In this document: piece after piece, positions 37,488 to 45,215 of the stretch
How positions within the stretch are numbered: the stretch's first letter is position 1
How the letters are laid out: each line of letters begins with the position of its first letter
Assembly: GCF_014646115.1 (NCBI RefSeq)
Contig: NZ_BMMV01000016.1
Span: 142,157-206,156 of the forward strand
Reading direction: 5' to 3'
Origin: Streptomyces camponoticapitis
Lineage (GTDB): Bacteria > Actinomycetota > Actinomycetes > Streptomycetales > Streptomycetaceae
Length of the DNA stretch: 64,000 nt
The notes under the pieces: model-generated
Told to the model about the DNA's origin: nothing
The model's database searches: none
Seen by the model: the letters and a program-made list of their open reading frames with translations, nothing else
Translations under genes and position numbers: made by a program

Positions 37488-38185
37488 TTCGTCGTGTCCG
37501 GGGGCCCGTCCGGCATGACCGTCACGGCCGCCCGGTCCAGCAGCCCGGTCCGGGCGGCCAGCGCCGCGGCCTCCAGCCGGGAGCCGACGCCGAGTTTCAT
37601 CAGGACCCGCTGCACATGGGTACGGGCGGTGGACGGCGCGATGCCCATACCGGCCGCGATCAGCCGGGTGTCCTCGCCCTCGGCGACCCGCACCAGCACC
37701 TCGATCTCGCGCGGGGTGAGCATCCGCAACAGCCGCTGCCCCTCGTCGTCCGGCTGGGCCACCGGATTCAGCAGCTCGGTGAACGCGTTCTGCAACAGCC
37801 CCGGCGCCACGGCCGCGTCGCCCGCCCGCGCCTTCACTATGGCCCGCTCCACGCCCTCGATGCGCTCGTCATGCCGTACGTATCCGCAGGCTCCGGCCGC
37901 GAACGCGGCGGCGATGCCCCGCGGGCTCGGCACCGGTCCCAGCACGACGACCGCCACCTGCGGGCGGTCACGTCTGATCCGTACGATCGGGTCGAAAGCT
38001 CCCGGCTCGGCCGGTGCCGCGGTTCCCATGAGGCACACCTCGGGTGCCCGGCTCACGACCAGTTCGGCGGCGCCCGCCGTGGGCGCGGCCGCGGCCAGCA
38101 CCCGGTGCCCGCGCAGTTTCAGTGCCGAGGCCAGCGCCTCCGCGAGCAGTCTGTGGTCGTCGACCACCATGAGCCGTACGCCCAT
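37463..38185 (-). CDS. atypical NarL-type response regulator lacking the phosphoacceptor Asp
   Basis: 240 residues from ATG at 38185. The receiver opens VRLMVVDDHRLLAEALASAL, keeping the acidic pair, but where the phosphorylated Asp should stand the sequence reads EVCLMGTAA, with Gly54 in its place. The HTH is intact (LTPREIEVLVRVAEGEDTRL, GIAPSTARTHVQRVLMKLGV). Such receivers usually signal without phosphorylation, through ligand binding or constitutive dimerisation. A near-perfect 18-bp inverted repeat at 38231-38308 lies just upstream and may be its own operator. No kinase is adjacent. Confidence 0.9.
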   Translation of the reverse strand: MGVRLMVVDDHRLLAEALASALKLRGHRVLAAAAPTAGAAELVVSRAPEVCLMGTAAPAEPGAFDPIVRIRRDRPQVAVVVLGPVPSPRGIAAAFAAGACGYVRHDERIEGVERAIVKARAGDAAVAPGLLQNAFTELLNPVAQPDDEGQRLLRMLTPREIEVLVRVAEGEDTRLIAAGMGIAPSTARTHVQRVLMKLGVGSRLEAAALAARTGLLDRAAVTVMPDGPPDTTKGPGSAYE

Positions 38186-38230
38186 CGAGCAACCCCATCC
38201 CCACCGGCTCCGGGCCCCCCGGCCCCCTTG

Positions 38231-38308
38231 GGGTCTGCCGTCTGGATCTTGTCGGGCCCGCGGTCCCTGGCACGCACGCCGACCCGGCCTGATCCAGACG
38301 ACAGACCC
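38231..38308. promoter_or_regulatory. 18-bp inverted repeat upstream of the atypical response regulator
   Basis: GGGTCTGCCGTCTGGATC (38231-38248) and GATCCAGACGACAGACCC (38291-38308) are inverted copies with a single mismatch, 42 bp apart. The left arm is 46 bp from the regulator start. Each arm is far longer than a usual half-site. It may be a pair of operators that loop, or a large hairpin in the leader. The surrounding 316-bp gap (38186-38501) has no gene. Confidence 0.6.
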
Positions 38309-38428
38309 TGACCCGGCAAGCTACACGCTCGGCCGTGGTCGCGCGCCCCCATACGGGTAAGAAGGCGCCTACTTGTCGAATTCGCCGCTATTCAGGGGCT
38401 GTCCGCACCTCACGGCACCCGGACCACG

Positions 38429-38465
38429 ACGCCGGGCGGGCTCTCCCAGAGCCCGCCCGGCGTTC
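38429..38465 (-). terminator. strong terminator after the beta-propeller pair
   Basis: CGCCGGGCGGGCTCT / AGAGCCCGCCCGGCG, a perfect 15-bp stem with a CCC loop, extended by one A-T pair and one wobble pair, 37 bp past the stop at 38502. Confidence 0.85.
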
Positions 38466-38501
38466 GTGTCCACGCACGGCCCCCGGGGGCCGCTGTCCGC
38501 G

Positions 38502-40316
38502 CTAGTTGGTGGTGAAGGCCACCACGAGGTACTCCTTGCGGTCCTTGCTGTACTCGCTCGGCTCGCTGATCAGCGTCTCCGAGGTGTACATCCGGCCGCC
38601 GCCGTACCTGATCTCCGCGCCGTCCAGCGAGAAGCTGGTCTCCGCCTCGCGGACGGACTCCTCACTCGGATTCTCCATCAGCAGCGTCTCCTTGAAGGTG
38701 CCGCCGTCGATGGAGACGATCTGTCCGCCCTTGTCGTAGGGCGGCCACTTGTACGCGATGAGGTTCGAACCGTCCATGCGCAGCGGGTACATGGCGTAGC
38801 GCTCACCCGCGTCGGCCCGGTCGGTCGTGGCCTTGCCCGTCGCAAGGTCGAACGAGACGATCTCGTTGGTCTGGCCGTAGTCCTCGCCGGTGCCCTCGTG
38901 CTCCTCGGTCGGCACATAGATCCGGTCGTTGCCGACGGCGAGCTTGCTGCACTGCTCGACCTCGGTGGAACCGCACCGGCCCGCGTACTTGTCGGCGTCC
39001 ACCGGGATCTTGGCGCGCAGCTTGCCGGTCTTCTCGTCGATGGAGAAGAAGTCCGAGATGCCGCTGCCGTCACCGGCGGTGTCGCCGACGTCGGCCGCGA
39101 CGACCAGCGGCTTGGTGGAGACGACCGACACGTACTCGACGCCCGCGGGCATCTTGAACTCGGAGATCGGCGCACCGTCGGCCGGGTTCACGTTCTGGAT
39201 GAGGACCGTCGGGTCGTCGTACGAACCGCACTTGCGGGCCGCGACGAGCCCGGGGCCGCCGCCGTAACCCATGTCGTAGCAGCCCTCGGCGTTGACCTCG
39301 GGCTTCCACAGGTTGTCGCCGGAGGTGAGGTCCCAGGCCGCGCCGCCGTCGGTGCCGCCGACGGCGACCGTCTTACCGCTGAGGGTGACCTCGTTGAAAC
39401 TGGCCTTGTCGTCACCGGCGTTGCCGCCCGTCACCGACTTGGTCCACAGCAGCTTGCCCACTCCGAGGTCGATCGCGCCGACCTCGGTGCAGGAGACGTA
39501 CTTGTTCTTGGCGGTGGGCTTGCTCGCGGCGAAGACGACGGCCGTCTTGTTGTCCTCGGTGGCGTGGCGCGAGGCGGCGCAGACCTGGCCGGGCAGCGGG
39601 ATGGTCCAGAGCTGCTTGCCCATGTCCGGGTCGTACCCGATGATCTGGTTCACGCCGGTCTTGACGTACGCCTTGTCGGTGATCCACGAGCCTGACACGT
39701 CGGTGATGTCGCCGACCTTGGGCTGCGGCAGCTGGAAGGCGACCTTCGACTTGGTGTTGGACGGCGGCTTCTCGTCACCGCCGCCGAGGGACTTCTCGTC
39801 CTTGCCGCCGCCCTTGGTGTCGGACGTCTTCGCCTCGTCCTTCTTGTCGTCGCCGCTGGAGGCGAAGTAGACGCCTCCGCCGACGATCAGGACGACGGCG
39901 ACCACGGCGGCGATGATGATCTGCGCCTGTGTGCTGATCTTCTTGCCGCCGCCGGGGGCGCCCGGCCCGCCGGGACCGGGCTGGTTGTACGGCTGGCCGG
40001 GCTGCTGCGGGTAGCCGTACTGCGGCTGGCCCGTCTGCGGATACCCGTACTGCGGCTGACCGGGCGGCTGCTGCGGCTGGCCGTAACCCGGCTGGCCCCC
40101 GGGCTGCGCCGGCGGCTGCTGCGGGTAGCCGTACTGGGGCTGGCCGGGCGGCTGCTGCGGGTAGCCGTAACCGGGCTGCCCGGGCGGCGGCGTCGGGGCT
40201 CCGAATCCGCCGGGCGGCGGCTCGGTCGGTGCGCCGAAGCCACCGGCCGGTGGCTCCTGAGGCTGGCCGAACCCTCCCTGCGGGGGCTCGTTGGGCGGCT
40301 GCGGGGGCTGCGTCAT
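38502..40316 (-). CDS. membrane-anchored PQQ-like beta-propeller protein, copy A
   Basis: 604 residues, ATG at 40316. Residues 1-125 are cytoplasmic Pro/Gln/Gly/Tyr-rich repeats (QPQYGYPQQPPAQPGG and similar). One membrane helix (IIIAAVVAVVLIVGGGVYFA, about 134-153) precedes a charged linker (DDKKDEAKTSDTKGGGKDEK). The outer part is a beta-propeller with PQQ/WD-like blades: GYDPDMGKQLWTIPLPGQVC, GAIDLGVGKLLWTKSV, SFDLATGKATTDRA. Several Cys pairs suggest disulfides. No PQQ ligands are identifiable, so it is probably a scaffold or sensor rather than an enzyme. It is a close paralogue of the gene at 40414, from which it is separated by 97 bp. Confidence 0.88.
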   Translation of the reverse strand: MTQPPQPPNEPPQGGFGQPQEPPAGGFGAPTEPPPGGFGAPTPPPGQPGYGYPQQPPGQPQYGYPQQPPAQPGGQPGYGQPQQPPGQPQYGYPQTGQPQYGYPQQPGQPYNQPGPGGPGAPGGGKKISTQAQIIIAAVVAVVLIVGGGVYFASSGDDKKDEAKTSDTKGGGKDEKSLGGGDEKPPSNTKSKVAFQLPQPKVGDITDVSGSWITDKAYVKTGVNQIIGYDPDMGKQLWTIPLPGQVCAASRHATEDNKTAVVFAASKPTAKNKYVSCTEVGAIDLGVGKLLWTKSVTGGNAGDDKASFNEVTLSGKTVAVGGTDGGAAWDLTSGDNLWKPEVNAEGCYDMGYGGGPGLVAARKCGSYDDPTVLIQNVNPADGAPISEFKMPAGVEYVSVVSTKPLVVAADVGDTAGDGSGISDFFSIDEKTGKLRAKIPVDADKYAGRCGSTEVEQCSKLAVGNDRIYVPTEEHEGTGEDYGQTNEIVSFDLATGKATTDRADAGERYAMYPLRMDGSNLIAYKWPPYDKGGQIVSIDGGTFKETLLMENPSEESVREAETSFSLDGAEIRYGGGRMYTSETLISEPSEYSKDRKEYLVVAFTTN

Positions 40317-40413
40317 GGCGTGCTTACCTCGAAACGGGTGCGAGTACGGAGGGAGAGACGGACGGCGGACGGAAGGCGCGCCGCCCGGAGGCGGCTCATG
40401 TGCGAGAAGCTCA

Positions 40414-42222
40414 TCACTTGCCGAACGCCATCATGGTCTTCGTCTCCATCTCGGCCTTGTCGTCGGTGGCGCTGACACGGCTGCTGGTCACGTAGAACCG
40501 CCCGTCCACGTAGTCCAGTTCGGAGGAGTAAAAGGAGTTCTCGATCTCGGACGTGGACTCCGGATTCTTGAGCAGCACCTTGGGCGAGCCGCCGGTCGGC
40601 GCCAGGGTGGCGATCGCGCCGCCCTTGTCGTACGAGGGCTCGAAGTAGACGACCACGTTCGCGCCCTCCATCCGCAGCGGTGTCATGACGCGCTCGGCCG
40701 GGGCCTTGGCGCGCCACTTGGCCTTGCCGGTGGCGAGGTTGAAGGCGATGACCTCGTTGGTGCCGGTGGAGCCCGTCTCGCTGGGCTGCGTCGCCATGTA
40801 GAAGGTGTTGGCGTCGGCGGCGATACCGGTGCAGCCGTCCAGGTTGGCGCCGAAGACGATGAAGCTTCCGCCGCAGTTGGGCTGGAACTTGTCCTTGCCG
40901 CCGTCGATCTGCGAGCGCACGGTGCCGTTGTCGTTGAGCGCGACGATGGCCCAGGACTTCTTGTCCGGCTCGGTCAGCGACAGGACGATCGGGTTGCTCG
41001 AATAGACCTTGTCGAGTTCCCAGTTCGTCTTGAGCTTGTACGTCCACCTGGCCTTGCCGGTGGTCGGGTCGAGCTCCTGCACCTGGTTCTGCTGGTTGTC
41101 GATGTCACCGCCGGGGCACGTCTCGGCGGCGATCATCCGGGGGCCGCTGGAGATGGCGTTCGGCTGGCAGTTGCCGGGGACCTCGTCGAAGAGCTCCTTG
41201 CCGTCGCTCATCCGGTAGGCGTTGACATGGCCGGTGCGGGCCGCGGTGACGGTGTCGCCGTTGATGGCGAGGGTGATGTCGGAGAGGAAGTCCCAGTTGC
41301 CCGCCTGCTTGACCTCCTGCTTCCAGCCGCCCTTGCCCGTCTTGAGGTCGACCTGCTGGAGCACGTTGCAGTCGGCCTTCTCCGTGACCCCGTCCTTGAT
41401 CGCGATGACGATCTTGCCGTCTTCCGTGGGCAGCGAGGGCGCGGCACACGCCTCGGCGGGCAGGGTGAGGCTCCACTTCTGCTTGCCGTCCGCGGCGCCG
41501 TACCCGACCAGCTTCTTGTACATGGCCTTGGCGACGACATCGCCGGCGAACCAGGGGCCGTACACGTCGGCGCCGTTCTTCGGCAGGTCGACATCGTTCT
41601 TCTGGAGCCACAGGACCTTCGACTCGCCGTCCTTGCGCCCGGCGTTGAGGTCGTCCTGCGCCTCTCGCCCGCCGCCGGTGCCGTCGCCGTCGTCCGGGAC
41701 GGACTCGCCGGTGGGCTTGGCGTCCTTGTCCTTGCTGACGTTCTTCTTCCCCCCGCCGTCGTCGTCACCGCTGACGGCGAACCAGGTGCCGCCGCCGATG
41801 ACGAGCAGGCCCGCGACGGCCGCGGCGATGACGACGCCGGGCTTGCGCTGGAAGAAGTTGCCGCCGCCGCTGCCGCCGCCCGGGGGCGGGGTGGGCGCGC
41901 CGGGGAACTGCTGGGGCGGGTAACCGCCGCCACCGCCGTACGGGTTGGGCTGGGAGCCGTAGGGGCCCGGCTGGTTGTAGGGACCGGGCTGGTTGTACGG
42001 GCCCGGCTGCGCGTAGGGGCCGGGCTGACCCGGCTGCTGGCCGTACGGGCCGGGCTGGTTGTACGGGCCCGGCTGGGCCGGCGGCTGACCGGGCGCGGGC
42101 GGTGTCTGCTGCGGGTACCCGTATCCGGGCCGGCCCTGCGGCGGCCCCTGCGGGTAGCCGTATCCCGGCTGTTGGCCCGGCTGCTGGCCCGGCGGCGGTG
42201 GCTGGCTGGGCGGCTGGGTCAT
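40414..42222 (-). CDS. membrane-anchored PQQ-like beta-propeller protein, copy B
   Basis: 602 residues from ATG at 42222, preceded by GGGGGGAAG; the frame to 42321 lacks a ribosome site. The architecture equals copy A: a Pro/Gly/Gln/Tyr-rich cytoplasmic tail with NQPGPYNQPGPYGSQPNPYG-type repeats, one helix (VVIAAAVAGLLVIGGGTWFA, near residue 150), an acidic linker (KKNVSKDKDAKPTGESVPDD), then a propeller (DLKTGKGGWKQEVKQAG, DPTTGKARWTYKLKTNWEL, FNLATGKAKWRAKAPAE). The C-terminal blade pattern SEIENSFYSSELDYVDGRFY matches VREAETSFSLDGAEIRYGG of copy A. The ABC-F gene lies upstream, beyond a terminator. Function unknown; a cell-envelope role is likely. Confidence 0.88.
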   Translation of the reverse strand: MTQPPSQPPPPGQQPGQQPGYGYPQGPPQGRPGYGYPQQTPPAPGQPPAQPGPYNQPGPYGQQPGQPGPYAQPGPYNQPGPYNQPGPYGSQPNPYGGGGGYPPQQFPGAPTPPPGGGSGGGNFFQRKPGVVIAAAVAGLLVIGGGTWFAVSGDDDGGGKKNVSKDKDAKPTGESVPDDGDGTGGGREAQDDLNAGRKDGESKVLWLQKNDVDLPKNGADVYGPWFAGDVVAKAMYKKLVGYGAADGKQKWSLTLPAEACAAPSLPTEDGKIVIAIKDGVTEKADCNVLQQVDLKTGKGGWKQEVKQAGNWDFLSDITLAINGDTVTAARTGHVNAYRMSDGKELFDEVPGNCQPNAISSGPRMIAAETCPGGDIDNQQNQVQELDPTTGKARWTYKLKTNWELDKVYSSNPIVLSLTEPDKKSWAIVALNDNGTVRSQIDGGKDKFQPNCGGSFIVFGANLDGCTGIAADANTFYMATQPSETGSTGTNEVIAFNLATGKAKWRAKAPAERVMTPLRMEGANVVVYFEPSYDKGGAIATLAPTGGSPKVLLKNPESTSEIENSFYSSELDYVDGRFYVTSSRVSATDDKAEMETKTMMAFGK

Positions 42223-42407
42223 CAGCGCTTCCCCCCTTGTCGTACGGTCCCTCGTCCGGTCGGTCTCCCCCGCGATTCCGGATGGCTGGAAATCAGCTCT
42301 CGTACACGAGTTGATGGCCACCGGAAGGAGCGATTCGGGCTTGGAATCCGCAGTGTCACGTCAGTCGAGCGGGCCTTCTTTGTATCACTCGCACCCCTGT
42401 ACGGGAG

Positions 42408-42445
42408 GGGCCGGTCCTCCCCTGTTCCCAAGGGAGGACCGGCCC
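42408..42445 (-). terminator. terminator after the ABC-F gene
   Basis: Perfect 14-bp stem GGGCCGGTCCTCCC / GGGAGGACCGGCCC with a 10-base loop, 35 bp past the ABC-F stop. Confidence 0.85.
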
Positions 42446-42479
42446 GTGATGCGGTTGTTACGAGGTCTGTACGGGACCT

Positions 42480-44300
42480 CTACGCGTCCTCGGCGAGCTC
42501 CATCCAGCGCATCTCCAACTCGTCGCGCTGCGCGACGAGTTCACGCAGCTCGCTGTCGAGTTTCGCCACCTTGTCGAAATCCGTGGCGCTTTCGGCGATC
42601 TGACCGTGGAGGGCGGTCTCGCGCGTCGACATCTTGTCCAGCTGCCGCTCGATCTTCTGGAGTTCCTTCTTCGCGGCGCGGTTGTCCTTCGCGGACGCGG
42701 CGGACGCCGGCGCACCCCCGCCGGACCGTGCGGGCGCGGACACCGCGGCAGGGACGGCCGACTCCACGACCTGGCGCCGCCGTTCGAGGTACTCGTCGAT
42801 ACCGCGCGGCAGATGACGCAGGGTGGCATCGCCGAGGAGCGCGTACACCTTGTCCGTCGTCCGCTCGATGAAGAACCGGTCGTGGCTGATGACGACCATC
42901 GAGCCGGGCCAGCCGTCGAGCAGGTCTTCGAGCTGGGTGAGGGTCTCGATGTCGAGGTCGTTCGTCGGCTCGTCGAGGAACAGCACGTTGGGCTCGTCCA
43001 TCAGCAGCCGCAGGATCTGGAGCCTGCGCCGCTCACCACCGGAGAGGTCACCGACGGGCGTCCACTGCTTGTCCTTGCTGAAGCCGAACTGCTCGCAGAG
43101 CTGCCCGGCGGTCATCTCCCGCCCCGTACCGAGGTCGACCCGGTCGCGCACCTGCTGGACGGCCTCCAACACCCGCAGTGTGGGCTTGAGTTCGCTGACC
43201 TCCTGCGACAGGTACGCCAGTTTGACGGTCCGGCCGACGATCACCTTCCCCGCCTCGGGCTGGACGTCGCCCTGCGTTCGGGCCGCCTCCGCGAGCGCGC
43301 GCAGCAGGGACGTCTTGCCCGCGCCGTTGACGCCGACGAGACCGATCCGGTCACCGGGGCCGAGCTGCCAGGTCAGATGCCGGAGCAGCACCTTCGGCCC
43401 GGCCTGGACCGTGACGTCCTCCAGGTCGAAGACCGTCTTGCCGAGGCGCGCGTTGGCGAACTTCATCAGCGACGAGGTGTCGCGGGGCGGCGGCACGTCC
43501 GCGATCAGTTCGTTGGCGGCCTCGATGCGGTAGCGCGGCTTGGAGGTACGGGCCGGCGGGCCGCGCCGCAGCCACGCCAGCTCCTTGCGCACCAGGTTCT
43601 GCCGCTTGGACTCCTCGGTGGCGGCGATCCGCTCACGCTCGGCGCGGGCGAAGACGTAGTCGGAGTAGCCGCCCTCGTACTCGTGCACCGCACCGCGCTG
43701 CACGTCCCACATCCGCGTACAGACCTGGTCCAGGAACCACCGGTCGTGCGTCACGACGACGAGCGCGGACCGGCGCTCACGCAGATGCCAGGCGAGCCAG
43801 GAGATGCCCTCGACGTCGAGATGGTTGGTCGGCTCGTCGAGGACGATCACGTCCTGCTCGGCGATGAGCAGCTTCGCGAGCGCGATCCGGCGCCGCTCGC
43901 CGCCGGACAGCGGCCCGATGACGGTGTCGAGCCCCTGCGGGAATCCGGCCATGTCGAGCCCGCCGAACAGTCCGGTGAGCACGTCCCGGATCTTGGCGTT
44001 GCCGGCCCACTCGTGATCGGCGAGATCCCCGATCACCTCGTGCCGGACGGTGGCGGCGGGATCGAGCGAGTCGTGCTGCGTGAGCACCCCGAGCCGCAGT
44101 CCGCCACTGTGCGTGACCCGCCCGGTGTCGGCCTCCTCCAGCTTGGCGAGCATCCGGATGAGGGTGGTCTTGCCGTCTCCGTTACGCCCGACGACCCCGA
44201 TCCGGTCCCCCTCGGAGACACCGAGGGAGACACCGTCGAGCAGCGCACGGGTGCCGTACACCTTGGTGACTGCCTCGACATTGACCAGATTGACGGCCAT
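42480..44300 (-). CDS. ABC-F family ATPase (Uup/EttA-like)
   Basis: 606 residues from ATG at 44300 with AGGAG upstream. Two ABC domains lack membrane parts: Walker A GRNGDGKTT with signature LSGGERRRIAL in the first, Walker A GVNGAGKTS with signature LSGGERRRLQIL in the second, and Walker B VIVLDEPTNHLD and VLFLDEPTNDLD. The linker between them (RAERERIAATEESKRQN) is the ABC-F arm region. The C-terminal 65 residues form a charged coiled coil (KKELQKIERQLDKMSTRETA) as in Uup. ABC-F proteins act on the ribosome or on stalled or recombining nucleic acids; some give antibiotic resistance. Nothing here favours a resistance role. Confidence 0.93.
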   Translation of the reverse strand: MAVNLVNVEAVTKVYGTRALLDGVSLGVSEGDRIGVVGRNGDGKTTLIRMLAKLEEADTGRVTHSGGLRLGVLTQHDSLDPAATVRHEVIGDLADHEWAGNAKIRDVLTGLFGGLDMAGFPQGLDTVIGPLSGGERRRIALAKLLIAEQDVIVLDEPTNHLDVEGISWLAWHLRERRSALVVVTHDRWFLDQVCTRMWDVQRGAVHEYEGGYSDYVFARAERERIAATEESKRQNLVRKELAWLRRGPPARTSKPRYRIEAANELIADVPPPRDTSSLMKFANARLGKTVFDLEDVTVQAGPKVLLRHLTWQLGPGDRIGLVGVNGAGKTSLLRALAEAARTQGDVQPEAGKVIVGRTVKLAYLSQEVSELKPTLRVLEAVQQVRDRVDLGTGREMTAGQLCEQFGFSKDKQWTPVGDLSGGERRRLQILRLLMDEPNVLFLDEPTNDLDIETLTQLEDLLDGWPGSMVVISHDRFFIERTTDKVYALLGDATLRHLPRGIDEYLERRRQVVESAVPAAVSAPARSGGGAPASAASAKDNRAAKKELQKIERQLDKMSTRETALHGQIAESATDFDKVAKLDSELRELVAQRDELEMRWMELAEDA

Positions 44301-44527
44301 TTCACTCCTGCTACGGGACGGATGGATCGACGTCCCAGGGTAGTCGGCGCGGGGGGCGGCCGGGGCGGGCGGTCCGGGTGGTGGGCGGGGACCGGACGGA
44401 ACCGGTGGTGTACGCCCGCGCGACGGGCCCGGGGGGCTTCGACCCCCTGGGCTTCGGTTCCATCCCTGCGGGCGGTTTGATCATCGGAGCCGTACGGGCC
44501 GCCCCAGGCACCCATACGCTACTCAAC

Positions 44528-44543
44528 GTAGTCACTCGACTAC
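44528..44543 (+). promoter_or_regulatory. perfect inverted repeat ahead of the secreted protein gene
   Basis: GTAGTC-ACTC-GACTAC ends 22 bp before the start at 44566, inside the 265-bp divergent region 44301-44565. Candidate operator or 5' hairpin. Confidence 0.4.
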
Positions 44544-44565
44544 CGATAGCTAAAGGGGATTTGGG

Positions 44566-45030
44566 ATGCGTTCCACATCTGCGGGCCGTCTGGCGGCCCT
44601 TGCCTCGACAGTCCTGGTGCTGGCCGGCGGGGTGAGCGTCGGCGCGGCCCGGGCGGAGGTGCCCGGCGGACCCATCACATACTCGATCGAGTTCTCCAAC
44701 CCACGCGAGAGCGACGACAACGACCTGCCCGAGCCGTACGGCGAGGTCACCGTGAGGGCCCCGTGGGGACAGCAGACCGCGCTGTGGGAGCACCCCGACC
44801 GGGACATCAACACGCCCACCCTGCCCCGCTATCCGCTGTTCGGCGGCGCCGAGCACCGGTACGCCCCCCACCCCGTCTCCGCGGTGTGCGCCTTCGTGGG
44901 CGAGGACGACACGGGCATCAACGCGGACGACATCCTCGCCGACGGCTGCGTGCCGTACACGGGCCCCGGCGAGTACACGATCAGCGCCGAAGGCGGGTCG
45001 GTGACGGTCACCGTCTACAACTTCGGCTGA
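44566..45030 (+). CDS. secreted protein of unknown function
   Basis: 154 residues, ATG at 44566 with AAAGGGG upstream. Residues 1-30 are a signal peptide (LAALASTVLVLAGGVSVGAA, cleavage likely after ARA). The mature part, about 124 residues, starts EVPGGPITYSIEFSNP and contains two Cys (AVCAFVGEDD and DGCVPYTG) that could pair. It is rich in Asp, Pro and Tyr and ends with a beta-strand-like SVTVTVYNFG. I recognise no family. It is a single-gene unit with a hairpin downstream at 45059. Confidence 0.85.
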   Translation: MRSTSAGRLAALASTVLVLAGGVSVGAARAEVPGGPITYSIEFSNPRESDDNDLPEPYGEVTVRAPWGQQTALWEHPDRDINTPTLPRYPLFGGAEHRYAPHPVSAVCAFVGEDDTGINADDILADGCVPYTGPGEYTISAEGGSVTVTVYNFG

Positions 45031-45058
45031 CGCTTTCCGTCTGACGGCTGAGCCCGGC

Positions 45059-45091
45059 CACGGGTGCCCGCGTCCCGCGTGGGCACCCGTG
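45059..45091 (+). terminator. terminator after the secreted protein gene
   Basis: CACGGGTGCCC / GGGCACCCGTG, perfect 11 bp, with an 11-base loop containing CGCG repeats, 28 bp past the stop codon. Confidence 0.8.
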
Positions 45092-45127
45092 CGCCGGGCA
45101 CGGCGGGTGGAGAGAAAAGGGACCGGT

Positions 45128-45143
45128 ATTGGTCTGGGCCAGA
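45128..45143 (+). promoter_or_regulatory. DasR-site-like element upstream of the sugar dehydrogenase
   Basis: ATTGGTCTGGGCCAGA resembles the DasR-responsive element, whose core is the palindrome TGGTCTAGACCA: the left half is identical and the right half differs at two positions. It lies 73 bp before the GTG start. DasR controls GlcNAc and chitin genes; the match is imperfect. Confidence 0.4.
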
Positions 45144-45215
45144 ACACCCCTGCCTCTGTAGCCTCACCCGTGGCCGGCCCGCACACCCCCCACTCGCCGG
45201 CTCCAGGAGGTCACG

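Noticed and set aside
42480..44300. ABC-F protein as antibiotic-resistance factor
   Set aside because: The C-terminal coiled coil and motifs suit the Uup-like housekeeping group, and no antibiotic cluster lies beside it.
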